A stretch of 64,000 nt of DNA from Ursus arctos (GCF_023065955.2 NW_026623008.1:19712001-19776000); one strand, 5' to 3'. Counted from the stretch's first letter, positions 45,533 to 57,412 are shown. Notes: a model not told the origin generated them from the letters alone. Program-made: numbers and translations.

Positions 45533-45829
45533 TAATCACACATTTTTAATTTTTGTTTTTATTTTAAATTCTGGTATAGTTAACAAACAGTGGTATATTA
45601 GTTCCAGGTGTGCAGTACAGTGATTCAACAATTCTATACGTTACTCAGTGCTCATGATGATGAGTATACTCTTAATCCCCTTCACCTGTCTCACCCATCC
45701 CCCCAGGCACCCTCCCTCTGGTAACCAGCACTTTGTTCTCCATATTTAAGAGTCTTTAAAAAAAAGAGTCTACTTTTTTGTTTGTTTTTTCTTAAATTCC
45801 ACATATGAGTGAAATCACATGGATGTATT

Positions 45830-46125
45830 GTGTACAACAATATGGGTTTTGATACATGTATCCATATGTATATGTATCCACATATATCTATATATGTATA
45901 CATATATAGATATATATGGCTATATATGGATATATATAGCCATATATGCACAAAGGAATATAACTCAGTCATAAAAAGGAATGAAATCCTGTCATTTGCA
46001 ACAACATGGACAGATCTAGAAGATATAATGCTAAGTGAAATAAGTCAAAGACAAATACTGCATGATATATGGTCTATATATGGATATATATATATACACA
46101 CATACATACACACACACATACCACA
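45830..46125 (+). repeat. Inverted L1 segment with AT-rich palindromic tracts
   Basis: Within the reverse-oriented L1 this block is sense-oriented ('gcacaaaggaatataactcagtcataaaaaggaatgaaatcctg...atgctaagtgaaataag'). TATATA-type repeats flank it at 45,855-45,955 and 46,070-46,125. Confidence 0.8.
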
Positions 46126-46710
46126 TCTTCCTCGACCATTTATTTATAGATGGACATTTGGGTTGCTTCCATATTTTGTGACAGCTCATTTCTTTTTATT
46201 ATTGATTAATATTCCATTGTGTGGATGTACCATGGCTTATTTATCTACTCACTATTTGAAGGCCATTTTGGTTGCTTCAGTTTTTGGCAGTTATGAATAA
46301 AACTTCTGTAAATATCTATGTGAAGGTTTTTGTGTAGACATAAGTTTCAACTCATTTGGGTGAATACCTAGGAGTGCAATCACAGGATCATATGGTAAGA
46401 CTATGTTTAGCTTTCTAATAAACTGCCAGGCTGTCTTCCAAAGTGGCTGTGCCATTTTACATTCCCACCAGCAATGAATGAAAGTTACTATTGCTCTAGC
46501 CAAGAATACTTTATCCAGCTAAGATGCCATTCAAAATAGAAGGAGAGATAAAAAGCTTCCAGGACAAACAGAAACTAAAAAGAATTTGTGATCACTAAAC
46601 CAGCCCTAAAGAAATATTAAAAGGGATCCTTTAAGTGAAGAGAGAGCCCAAGAGTAATATAGACCAGAAAGGAATACAGACAATATACAGAAACAGTGAC
46701 CTTACAGGTA

Positions 46711-49700
46711 ATACAATGACACTAAATTCACATCTTTCAGTAGTTACTCTGAATGTAAATGGGCTAAATGCCCCCAATCAAAAGACACAGGGTATCAGAT
46801 TGGGTAAAAAAGCAAGATCCATCGATATGCTGTCTGCAAGAGACTCATTTTAGACCCAAATACACCTCCAGATTTAAAGTGAGGGGGTGGAAAACCATTT
46901 ATCTTGCTACTGGACCTCAAAAGAAACTGGTGTGGAAATCCTTATATCCAACAAATTATATTTTAAACCAAAGGCTGTAATAAGAGATGAGGAAGACACT
47001 ATATCATAATTAAAAGGTCTAGCCAACAAAAAGATCTAACAATTGTAAATATTTATGCTTCTAACATGGGAGCAGCCAATTCTATAAACCAACTAATAAC
47101 AAAATTAAAGAAACACACAGATAATAATACAATAATAGTAGGGGACTTTAACACCCCACTCACAGCAATGGACAGATCACCTAAGCAGAAGATCAACAAG
47201 GAAACAAGGGCTTTGAATGACACACCAGACCAGATGGACTTCACCGATATATTTAGAGCATTCCATCCTAAAGCAATAGAATACACATTCTTCTCAAGTG
47301 CACATGGAACATTCTCCAGAATAGATCACATACTGGGTCACAAATCAGGTCTCAACTGGTACCAAAAGATTGGAATCATTCCCTGCTTATTTTTGGACCA
47401 CACTGCTTTGAAACTGAAATCAATCACAAGAGGAAATTTGGAAAGAACTCAAATACATGGAGGCTAAAGAGCATCCTACTAAAGAATGAATGGGTCAACA
47501 AGGAAATTAAGAATTTAAAAAATTCGTGGAAACAAATGAAAAGAAAACACAACTGTTCAAAACCTTTGGGATGCAGCAAAGGTAGTCCTAAGAGAGAAGT
47601 ATATAGCAATACAAACTTTTCTCAAGAAACAAGAAAAGTCTCAAATACACAACCTAACCTTACACCTAAAGGAGCTGGAGAAAGAAAAGCAAATAAAGCG
47701 TAAACCCAGCAGGAGAAGAGAATTAATAAAGATTAGAGAAGAAATCAATGAAATACAAAAGAACAGTAGAACAGACCAAAGAAACTAGGAGCTGGTTCTT
47801 TGAAAGAATTAATAAGATTGATAAACCCCCGGCCAAACTTATCAAAGAGAAAAGGGAAAGGACCCAAATAAATAAAATTATTAATAAAAGAGGAGAGATC
47901 ACAACCAAAACCAAATACAAACAATTCTAAGAACATACTAAGATCAACTATTTGCCAACAAATTAGGCAATTGGAAGAAATGGATGCATTCCTAGAGACA
48001 TATAAACTACCAAAACTGAAACAGGAAGAAATAGAAAACCTGAACAGACCCATAACCATCAGGGAAATTGAAGCAGTAATCAAAAATCTCCCAAAAAACA
48101 AGAGTCCAGGGCCAGGGGAATTCTACCAAACATTTAAAGAATGTTTAAAGAAAAAAAATAGAAATGAAAGGAAAACTTCCAAAATCTTTCTGAGGCCAGC
48201 ATTACCTTGATCTCAAACCAGATAAAGACCCCACCAAAAGGGAAAATTACAGTCCAATATCCCTGATGAACATGGATACAAAAATTCTCACCAAAATACT
48301 AGCCAATAGGATCCAACAGTAGATTAAAAGGATTATTCACCACGACCAAGTGGGATTTATTCCTGGGCTACAAGCATAGTTCAACATCCACAAATCAATC
48401 AATGTGATACACTATATAAATAAAAGAAAGGACAAGCACTATATGATCTTCTCGATAGATACAGAAAAAGCATTTGACAAAGTACAACATTCTTTCTTGA
48501 TTAAAACTCTTCACAGTGTAGGGATAGAGGGAACATACCTCAATATCATAAAAGCCATATGTGAAAAGTCCAAAGCAAATATCCTTCTCTTTTTTTTTTT
48601 AAGATTTTATTTATTTATTCAACGGAAATAGAGACGGCCAGCGAGAGAGGAACACAAGCAGGGGGAGTGGGAGAGGGAGAAGCAGGCTCATAGCAGAGGA
48701 GCCTGATGTGGGGCTCGATCCTGCAGCGCCGGGATCACGCCCTGAGCCGAAGGCAGACGCTTAACCGCTGTGCCACCCAGGCGCCCCAGCAAATATCCTT
48801 CTCAATGGGGAAAAACTGAGAGCTTTTCCCTTAAGGGCAGGAATGTCCACTATCACTACTGTTGTTCAGCATAGTACTAGAAGAAAAAAAAACACATAGT
48901 ACTAGAAGTCCTAGCCTCAGCAATCAGACAGCAAAAAGAAATAAAAGGCATCCAAACTGGCAAAGAAGAAGTAAAACTCACTCTTCACAGATGACATGAT
49001 ACTCTATGTGGAAAACTCAAAAGATTCCACCCCAAAATTGCTAGAACTCATACAGGAATTCAGTAAAGTGGCAGGATATAAAATCAATGCACAGAAATCA
49101 ATTGTGTTTCTGTACAATAACGATGAGACAGAAGAAAGAAAAATTAAAGAGTCAATCCCATTTACAATTGCCCCCAAAACCATAACATACCAGGAATAAA
49201 CCTAACCAAAGAGGCAAAGGATCTATACTCAGAAAACTATAGAACTCAAGAAAGAAATTGAGGAAGACACAAAGAAATGGAAAAACATTCCATGCTCATG
49301 GATTGGAGAACAAATATTATTAAAATGTCCATGCTACCTCAAGCAATCTATATATTCAATGCTATCCCTTTCAAAATACCATCAACTTTTTTCATAGAGC
49401 TGGAACAAATAATCCTAAAATTTGTATGGAACCAGAAAAGACCCCGCATAGCCAAAGGAATATTAAAAAAGAAAACCAAAGCTGGTGGCATCACAATTCC
49501 GGACTTCTCTATTACAGAGCTGTCATCATCAGGACAGCATGGTACTGGCACAAAAACAGACACATAGATCAACGAAATGAATAGAGAGCCCAGAAATGGA
49601 CCCTCAACTCTATGGTCAACTAATCTTCAACAAAGCAGGAAAGAATAGCCAATGGAAAAAAAGACAATCTCTTCAACAAACGGTGTTGGGAAAAATTGGA

Positions 49701-50560
49701 CAGCCACATGCAGAAGAATGAGACTGGACTATTTCCTTACACCATGCACAAAAATAAACTCAAAATGGATGAAAGACCTAAATGTGAGACAAAAATCCAT
49801 CAAAATCCTAGAGGAGAACACAAGCAGCAACCTCTGTGATCTTGGCCACAGCAACTTCTTGCTAGACACATCTCCAAAGGCAAGGGAAACAAAGGCAAAA
49901 ATGAACTACTGGGACTTCATCAAGATAAAAAGCTTTTGCACAGCAAAGGAAACAGTCAACAAAACTAAAAGACAACCGACAGAATGGGAGAAGTATTTGC
50001 AAATGACATATCAGAGAAAGGGCTCGTATCCAAAATCTATAAAAAGCTTACCAAACTCGACACCCAAAGAATAATAATAATAATCCAATAAAAATAATCC
50101 AATCAAGAAATGGACGGAACACGAGAGACACTTCTCCAAAGACATCCAAATGGCCAACAGACACGTGAAGAAGTGCCCAACATCACTCAGCATCAGGGAA
50201 ATACAAATCAAAACCACAATGAGATACTACCTCACACCAGTCAGAATGGCTACAAGTAAGTCAGGAAACGACAGATGTTGGTTAGGATGCAGAGAAAGGG
50301 GAACCCTCCTGCACTGCTGGTGGGAAGGCAAGCTGGTGTAGCCACTCTGAAAAACAATATGGAGATTCCTGAAAAAGTTGAAAATAGAGCTACCCTATGA
50401 CCCAGGAATTACACTACTGGTTATTTACCCTGAAGATACAAATATAGTGATGCGAAGGGGCACCTGCACCCCGATGTTTATAGCAGCAATGTCCACAATA
50501 GCCAATCTGTGGAAAGAGCCCAGATGTCCACTGACAGATGAATGGATCAAGAAGATGTGA
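46711..50560 (+). pseudogene. L1 ORF2 (endonuclease/reverse transcriptase) pseudogene
   Basis: ORF2 starts near 46,711 (MTLNSHLSVVTLNVNGLN). The endonuclease region shows GDFN at 47,141 and SRIDHILGHK near 47,315. The reverse transcriptase shows [14 protein letters not shown] near 48,438. The catalytic FADD box reads FTDDM at 48,983-48,997. C-terminal parts include [18 protein letters not shown] near 49,925 and LLHCWWEGK near 50,310. Frameshifts near 46,800, 47,470, 48,210, 48,630, 49,200, 49,570 and 50,080, and a SINEC, make it non-functional. Confidence 0.9.
48590..48787 (-). mobile_element. SINEC (bear/panda-type) in L1 ORF2, reverse
   Basis: A perfect 16-bp duplication agcaaatatccttctc lies at 48,574 and 48,788. 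ORF2 text is continuous across it. Confidence 0.97.
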
Positions 50561-50565
50561 GATAT

Positions 50566-50566
<1 letters not shown>

Positions 50567-50621
<55 letters not shown>
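50567..50621. repeat. (TA)n microsatellite in L1
   Basis: About 27 TA dinucleotides where L1 normally has a short ATATA stretch. It is probably length-variable. Confidence 0.95.
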
Positions 50622-50622
<1 letters not shown>

Positions 50623-50972
50623 GGAATATTATGCAGCCATCCAAAAAAGAGAAATCTTGCCATTTGCAATGACAGTGGATGGAACTAGGAGGTATTACAC
50701 TAAGTGAAATAAGTCAATCAGAGAAAGACAATTATCAATAATCTCACTCATGTGTAGAATTTAAGAAACAACGCAGAGGATCATAGGGGAAGAGAGGAGA
50801 AAAATAAAACAAGACGAAACCAGAGAGGGAGACAAACCATAAGAGACTCTTAATCATAGGAAACAAACTGAGGTTTGCTGGAGGGGAGGGGGCAAGGGGG
50901 ATGGGGTACTGGATGATGGACATTAAAGAGGCCATGTGATGTAATGAGTACTGGGTATTATGTAAGAATGAT

Positions 50973-51170
50973 GGGGGCACCTGGGTGGCTTAGTTGGTTA
51001 AGTGCCTGCCGTCAGCCGGTCATGATCTCGGGATCTTGGGATTGAGCCCTGCATCAGGCTCCCTGCCCACTGGGGAGTCTGCTTCTCCCTCTCCGTTTGC
51101 CCCTCCCCCTCACTTATCCTTTCTCTCTCTCCCTCTCTCTCAAATAAATAAATAAAATCTTTAAAAAAAA
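50973..51170 (+). mobile_element. SINEC inserted in the inner L1 3'UTR
   Basis: It has a 'ggggcacctgggtggcttagttggttaag' head and ends AAATAAATAAATAAAATCTTT plus poly(A). The L1 text 'taagaatgatg' ends just before it and 'agactaatgaatc' follows the next insertion. Confidence 0.93.
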
Positions 51171-51177
51171 AAAAGAC

Positions 51178-51607
51178 TGCAGGAAGTAGCTATGATTGGT
51201 TATCGCCCTTCTTTCCTAGCAGCAGTTAGGGTTACCTCTTCAGAGGGGGGAATGATGAAGGATAATTGGAAGTCAGGCACAGAAGGACAAGCCGCCCCCC
51301 CCCCAGGAAATCACCCTTAAAAGGATTTTATGCCACTCTGGAACGAACCCTCCTCCCTTTCCCATATGATAGGTCACAAAAACCTGATTGGGTGACAGGC
51401 ACAGGGAGGGTTAATCAGATTAAAACAATCTGCCAACAAGCCCAATCTGCCAACAACCCCTAGAGGTAGAAACTCTGGTGGTAACCCCCTCAGGTCCCCT
51501 CCCTCCTTGGAAGCTTTGTACTATCACTTTGCTATCACTCAATTAACCTTGCTTTGCTGCCCACCAAATAAATTTATTTTATTTTATTTAAATAAAATAA
51601 ATAAAAT
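51178..51607 (+). mobile_element. LTR-derived sequence ending in an A-rich tail (possible retrocopy)
   Basis: The body runs from 'tgcaggaagtagctatgattgg' to 'cttgctttgctgcccacca'. The last ~70 bp match the R-like region at 28,440-28,510 (here with TCAATTAAC in place of TCAATAAAC). The homology stops at the point where a poly(A) tail would start, and A-rich sequence follows. A short direct repeat aaaagac flanks it (51,171 and 51,608). It lies in the A-tail of the preceding SINEC. No protein coding is seen. Confidence 0.6.
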
Positions 51608-51836
51608 AAAAGACTAATGAATCACTGACCTCTACCTCTGAAGCTAACAATACATTCTGTGTTAACTAGTTGAATTTAGATAAAAAAAATAAAATTAAAA
51701 AAATCAACCAATTAGTTAACAAAAAAAAACTACTATTGCTCTACATCCTTGTCAGCATTTGGTATTGTCAGTTTTTTGGATTTTAGCCATTCTCATACGT
51801 TTGTAGTGATATCTCGCTGTTTCAAGTTGCAATTCT

Positions 51837-51996
51837 TTTTCTTTTTTCAAAGATTTTATTTATTTACTTGAGAGAGAGAGAGAGAAGCAGACTCCCCACT
51901 GAGCAGAGAGCCTGATGTGGTACTCGGTTCAGGACCCTGAAATCATGACCCAAGCCAAAGGAAGATGCTTAACTGACTGAGCCACCCAGGCACCGG
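51837..51996 (-). mobile_element. SINEC element, reverse, internally shortened
   Basis: The duplication is agttgcaattct at 51,825 and 51,997. It lies within the outer L1. Confidence 0.9.
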
Positions 51997-52385
51997 AGTT
52001 GCAATTCTCTAATGACATCTGGTGTTAAGCCTCTTGAAAGCATCTTTTCATATGCTTATTTGCTGCTTGTATATCTTCTTTGGTGAGATGTCCAGATCTT
52101 TGTCCATTTTTTAATTGGGTTGTTTGCTTTCTCCTTGAGTTTTAAGGGATCTTTATATAATTTTAATACAAGTCCATTAGCCGATAGGTGTTTTGCAAAA
52201 ATTTTTTTCCCAGTCTGGGGCTTGTCTTTTCAACCTCTTAACGTTGTCTTTTGCAGAGCAGAAGTTTTTAATTTTAATGATGTCCAGGTTTTCATGTTTT
52301 TCTTTCATAGATCTAAAAACTCATCACCCCATTCAGGGTTACCTAAATGTTCTCCTTAGTTATCTTCAAGAAGTTTTATAGTTTT

Positions 52386-52587
52386 GGGGTGCCTGGGTGG
52401 CTCAGTCGTTAAGCGTCTGCCTTCGGCTCAGGGCGTGATCCCGGAGTTCTGGGATCGAGCCCCATGTCAGGCTCTTCCGCTGGGAGCCTGCTTCTTCCTC
52501 TCCCACTCCCCCTGCTTGTGTTCCCTCTCTCACTGGCTGTCTCTCTCTCTGTCAAATAAATAAATTTTAAAAATCTTTAAAAAAAAA
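52386..52587 (+). mobile_element. SINEC (bear/panda-type)
   Basis: A perfect 18-bp duplication aagaagttttatagtttt lies at 52,368 and 52,588. It lies within the outer L1. Confidence 0.97.
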
Positions 52588-52945
52588 AAGAAGTTTTATA
52601 GTTTTATGCTTTACATTAAGTCTATGATCCATTATGAGTTAATTTTTGTGAAAGTTATAAGGGCAGTATCTAGATTCTTTTCTTTTCTTTTTTTAGTATG
52701 GGGACGTCCAGTTATTCCAGCACCATTTTTTGAGAATACCTCTTCTCCATTACATAGTCTTTGCTTCTTTGTCAACAATCAGTTGACTATGTTTGTATGG
52801 GTCTTTTTCAGGGTTCTCTATTCTCTTCCATTAATATATTTGTCTATGCTTTTGCCAATACCACGCTGTCTTGATTATTCTAGCTTTATCAAAAGTCTTG
52901 AGGTTGGGTAGTGTTAGTCCTCGAATTCATTGGTGTTTTAAAATT

Positions 52946-54599
52946 TGAATGTCACAATTTCAATGTGTTCTACATACATACTGCTAATTTCTATTTATAA
53001 CTCTTGTCAAGTAGATGGTGGCATATGGTATACTCTATTTACAGAAGCATAAAGAGACTAAATAACCTGCTCATTCAAAAGGTAACAGAGTCTTAGCTGT
53101 TTAGTGCCTTGGTGCCCTAACCTGGTCCCTAGGGAAAGAAACTTGGTCTATCGTCTGCAAGGTTAACTATTCCCCATGTACATTACAACACTGGGATTAT
53201 ATTTGATCTATTTTTTTTTCCTGAGTTTGATTATGAGAAGTTATCTCCCTGATTTTGACGGACACTAGGAACACTGGCACTGCCAGGAGTCTAACCATAC
53301 AGATCTGGGTGTGGCCCCTGGACTCTGAGTTATGCCCCAAACTCTCATCTTGGAAGGTTCTATAGCGGATATTCCTGGTGTGGCGAGCCCAATATCCATG
53401 CATTAATCTCTTGTCCTTAGCCTCCTCTTGCAGTACAGAGGCTGGAAATGCTAAATATTTGCTTTCCAGACTTTCCCAAACCTACCTTGCTGGTAGTGAC
53501 AGTTCTGGCAAGTAAGATACAACCCTCTGTTGGCAGCTTCTAAAAAGCTTTTGCTTTCTTAATAAAAGGCATACTAGTGATGCTTCCCCCCCATCCCCCA
53601 CCCCCCATTCTTCTTGCCTTTATCATAGACAGATGCTTGGTGCCGCAGCAGCCACTTTATTACTATAGTGATAAACCAAAACTAAAGATCCTGGAGCAGA
53701 AAAAAATAGAAATGAATTATGTTGAACAGCTGAACTAATTACAGCAATCAACCACCTCAAGACCTCTTGTTAATGTGAGAAATCTCACCCTCCGTGCGTT
53801 AAAGCCACTGCTGGTTAGGTCATACGTTACTTGCAACTGAAAACAGTCTCAATCTGCTAACTCTTCTAATGGGACTATCCTTGTGTAGACATTTTTGGAA
53901 TGCTTCTTTTGGAAATGCTATACGATTCCTTGACATATTCTCTTGAATGTCCTCACTAGTGTCAATCTTTGTCCCCCCGTTTTTTTTTTGTTGTTTTTTT
54001 TTTTGGCTGTATCAGAAGGAAATGGATACATTTTGTTTAGGAAAAAGAAAAGACTCACTAGGGACATGAGAGCTGTATTCAACACCTGAAGCTTTTTTAA
54101 GAGGAAAAGGATTATTATGACTGCCACTCTTGCTACCCCTCACCAAACTGGCCTAGGCCTTTACAGTTTACACAAATACCACCTCATTTAATATACAAAA
54201 TCTATGTTGTTAAGGGGAACGGAGTTGAGACAAATAAGAACTTTGTTATTAAGGGCTGCCTAATGATCAGAGTAGCTCAAACACAGAAATGTGTTGCTCT
54301 GTGAGACAGAGAACTTGCCTTCCTGGGAAGGGCTGATCAGAGAACGGAGGGTGTCTAGTAGGAAACCCTTTAGGGCCCACTCCACTTTAACATTCAGACC
54401 CCAGTTTGGGGAGTGAGATTGGCTAATTCTTTGTTAGCCTAGCTGAGTAGGGTTTTAGAGAAAGAACAGATTGCTTAGATAAATGGGAGTATGAGCACGA
54501 TTCCAAGTAAAGGGAACGACTGAACAAAGGCGCAGTGTCTTTAAGATGAGCTTGGATACTCTGGATGGACCAGTTGGACTGGAGTGGACAGGTTGGGCC
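52946..54599. other. Intergenic sequence without recognised genes
   Basis: It includes text resembling unassigned old repeats at 53,400-53,830 and T-rich runs at 53,975-54,005. I see no coding frame with a familiar domain. Confidence 0.4.
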
Positions 54600-54720
54600 C
54601 TTGGCAATTTGTGACTATAGGCTAGTCACTGAACTGTTGTAGGCCAGTTTTCCCCTTCGTAAAATGAAGGGACCAGCTGAAATCCGCAAGTCTCCACCTT
54701 TTCTTACAGCGACCCAGACT
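54600..54720 (+). repeat. MIR SINE fragment
   Basis: 'tgactataggctagtcactgaactgttgtaggccagttttccccttcgtaaaatgaagg' follows the MIR middle. Confidence 0.55.
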
Positions 54721-54766
54721 AAACTCCCTAAATGTTTGCAACTACAGGTTCTAAAGAAAATACAAG

Positions 54767-54974
54767 GGGCGCCTGGGTGGCACAGCGGTTAAGCATCTGC
54801 CTTCGGCTCAGGGCGTGATCCCGGCGTGACGGGATCGAGCCCCACATCAGGCTCCTCTGCTATGAGCCTGCTTCTTCCTCTCCCACTCCCCCTGCTTGTG
54901 TTCCCTCTCTCGCTGGCTGTCTCTATCTCTGTCGAATAAATAAATAAAATCTTAAAAAAATAAATAAAGAAAAA
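54767..54974 (+). mobile_element. SINEC (bear/panda-type), young-looking
   Basis: It is near-consensus ('ggcgcctgggtggcacagcggttaagc'). A perfect 15-bp duplication taaagaaaatacaag is at 54,752 and 54,975. Confidence 0.97.
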
Positions 54975-55139
54975 TAAAGAAAATACAAGAAGGTAGTACC
55001 TGTTTTTTTTTTAAACAATGAGATTCTTGTATAATAATAATTACCACTGTACCAATATGGACCTTTAACTTTTTTCTTTTTAATAGACCTTTAACTTTTA
55101 GACAAGGCTGGTGCCTGTGTCAAGATGGAGTTTTTGCCC

Positions 55140-55985
55140 CTTATTTAATCTTTAACATTTTTAAAAATAATTATAACCGATTTCAAACTTTCAGAAAAGT
55201 ACAGATAATAATATAACCCCCAAGATAAAAGCTTCATATTTAATATTTTGCTGTATTTACTTCTACTCTTTTAAGATACAAAATGTTACAAATACAGCTA
55301 AAACCTCATCCCTCATCTCTTCTTTCTTCCTTTTTTCCAGTGGCAACCATTCTCCCAAAATTGCTGTGTGTCTTTCCCATTTCAATTTGTGTACTTTTGC
55401 CGCATGTGTGATGTGAATATCTATACTATGTGGTATTTTTTTGTGTTAAATTTTACACAAATATCATACTGAATGCATCATCTTTTAACTCCCTTTTTTC
55501 CATTCATTATTATGTTTTAAAGATTTATCTATCTTGATAGCACATAAATAATTTGATTGTGTAGTACTTCACTGTATGAAGAAACAGTAACTCATCATCC
55601 ATCCTGTCCCCTACAGAAGGACAGTTACGTCGCTTTTTGTACACACATGCAACAGTTCCTCTAACATATTAGAAGTAAAATTGCTGGGTTGTAGAACAAG
55701 GGTGTCTTCAATTTTAGGTTGAAAATGCCCCCCCCTTTTTTTTTTTAAGATTTTATTTATTTATTCGACAGAGATAGAGACAGCCAGCGAGAGAGGGAAC
55801 ACAAGCAGGGGGAGTGGGAGAGGAAGAAGCAGGCTCATAGCAGAAGAGCCTGATGTGGGGCTCGATCCCGTCACGCCGGGATCACGCCCTGAGCCGAAGG
55901 CAGATGCTTAACCGCTGTGCCACCCAGGTGCCCCATGCCACTCAGGTGCCCCGAAAATGCCTCTTTTTGCCCAGGAGTCCAATCC
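55140..55985 (-). repeat. Old L1-like fragment, reverse
   Basis: 'ctttcagaaaagtacagataataatataac...cagtggcaaccattctccc...attgctgggttgtagaacaaggg' reads like antisense L1. It is weak and cut by the SINE at 55,730. Confidence 0.5.
55730..55952 (-). mobile_element. SINEC (bear/panda-type), reverse, with duplicated 5' end
   Basis: It ends 'gccacccaggtgccccatgccactcaggtgcccc', so the terminal ~17 bp are tandemly repeated. The target site gaaaatgcc is at 55,721 and 55,953. Confidence 0.93.
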
Positions 55986-56329
55986 CGAGATGAAAATGGT
56001 TGTATCAGTGACTAGCTCTGCAGAGCTGATCAGTTGGGGCATTATCTAGGGCACTCGCGGTGGGGAGGAAGGAGCTACATGCATTGTCACAAGCCTTATT
56101 TGAATAATCCTTGTCTTCTTCCAAAAGCCAAACAAGAGAATATTGGAATTAGTCACTTAAATATCTACCCAATAGAATGATTGCTTCTACAGTATCCTGG
56201 ACAGATGATTATACATCTTATTCTTGAATACTACCAACAGCAGAGAGCTGACAACCTCCTAAAGTAGCCCCGTTGTATAAGTTAGAAAGTTTTCTCTTAA
56301 ATTATCTAAAAACATCTATAGCTGGGAGG

Positions 56330-56490
56330 GGTGCCTGATTCTGAGCTTAACTCTCTTGTGAGCCTGTTTTTTCTATGTAAAAATGGGAGTAAGAATAATA
56401 CCTAATTCCCCCCCAAATTTTTTTAATTAAAAATTAAAAAAAAGAAGAAAAATACCTAATTCATAAGGTGGTTATAGGAACCAAATGAGT
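56330..56490 (+). repeat. MIR SINE with internal A-rich insertion
   Basis: MIR text 'gagcctgttttttctatgtaaaaatgggagtaagaataatacctaattc' is interrupted, then resumes 'atacctaattcataaggtggttataggaaccaaatgag'. Confidence 0.65.
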
Positions 56491-56620
56491 TAGTGCGTGT
56501 GTGAATGTATGTGTGTGTACATAGATAAATGTATGCACGTATACATAAATATATCTATACACATGTACACACATGCAATATACTCATATAGCATATATGC
56601 ATGTATATTTATATATGTAG
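56490..56620. repeat. (TG)n/(TA)n microsatellite region
   Basis: Mixed GTGT and ATATAT tracts, for example 'tatgtgtgtgtacatagataaatgtatgcacg'. Confidence 0.85.
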
Positions 56621-56724
56621 AAAAGAGAGAGTGCATGGGAGGGCAAGTGACCTTGTAGAAAATCGATAATCAATTATTTTTATTTTATGTTTTTAAGAAA
56701 ATAATTGTAGCTGCAGCTATTATT

Positions 56725-56928
56725 TTTTTAAGATTTCACTTATTTGAGAGAGAGAGAGAGAGAATGAGCAGGGGAGTGGGGTCAGAGGGAGAGAGAGAAG
56801 GAGAAGGACAGGCAGAGCCTGATGTGGCGCTCGATGTGGACCTGGACGTGGGGCTCAATCCCAGAACCCCAAGATCATGACCTGAGCCGAAGTCAGATGC
56901 TTAACTGACTGAGTCACCCAGGTGCCCC
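56725..56928 (-). mobile_element. SINEC element, reverse
   Basis: It starts 'ttttttaagatttcacttatttgagagag' and ends 'gagtcacccaggtgcccc'. The target site cagctatt is repeated on both sides. Confidence 0.92.
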
Positions 56929-57069
56929 TCAGCTATTTCTAATATTCTTCATCCTATTGATGAGGGAGTAGAGGCTGGCTGAAGACAGAGCATAAACTGA
57001 CACCTGCAACCTCCTCCCATCCCCCACTTCTGGGTGGGACACCTGTGACTTTCTTCCAGGAATCTCCCA

Positions 57070-57412
57070 CCTATCTTAATATAAATACCTTGCTAGAGGG
57101 GAAAACAACCTTAAATTGACAATGGTAAGGCTGTCTGGTATCTTGTAGGTATCTGGTAGGTCGGTCCTCTTTAGCATATGAAAGTTCTTTTAAAACCTCC
57201 CTTTTCCTTCTTCCCCCAACTCCCAAGTATATAATCAGCCATTCCTTAAGACCCCTGTGCTGCAACTCTTTTTGCGCACGGGTTCGCTTCCTGTGGTTTA
57301 ATTAGAACCACCGTTTGCACCAAAGACGTCTCAAGAATTCTTTCTTGGTCATCGGCTCCGGACCTCCCCCCACCGAACCTCACCTATATTCCCAAGACCA
57401 CATCACTATCAT
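57070..57412 (+). mobile_element. Probable solo class I ERV LTR
   Basis: It contains 'gtatataatcagccattccttaagacccctgtgctgcaactctttttgcgcacgggttcg' and 'accaaagacgtctcaagaattctttcttggtcatcggctccgg', an R-U5-type LTR end. The 5' edge is uncertain. No viral coding genes are present. Confidence 0.65.

Larger units (their letters stand above)
46498..51729 (+). mobile_element. Inner L1 (forward), nearly 4.4 kb of L1 after removing insertions
   Basis: It is inserted into the outer L1 with target copies ttactattgctct (46,485-46,497) and ctactattgctct (51,730-51,742), and ends in a poly(A) run. It contains the end of the inter-ORF region and most of ORF2. Its 3'UTR is split: it stops near 50,972 and resumes at 51,615 ('taatgaatcactgacctctacctctg'). 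The intervening DNA is a SINEC plus a later LTR-derived insertion. Confidence 0.93.
45548..52945 (-). mobile_element. Outer L1 (reverse), split by a later L1
   Basis: The 3' end is at 45,548 ('tttttaatttttgtttttattttaaattctgg'). ORF2 antisense text runs to 46,497 and resumes at 51,730-52,945 ('ctacatccttgtcagcatttgg...', '...cttttgccaataccacgctgtcttgattattctagc'). The gap is filled by the forward L1 at 46,498-51,729. It is older, with many stops, and has an internal inversion at about 45,830-46,125. Confidence 0.87.

Noticed and set aside
45855..46125. AT-rich palindromic tract as a replication origin or matrix-attachment site
   Set aside because: It is explained by simple TA repeats at the edges of an L1 inversion. 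No independent evidence for an origin exists.
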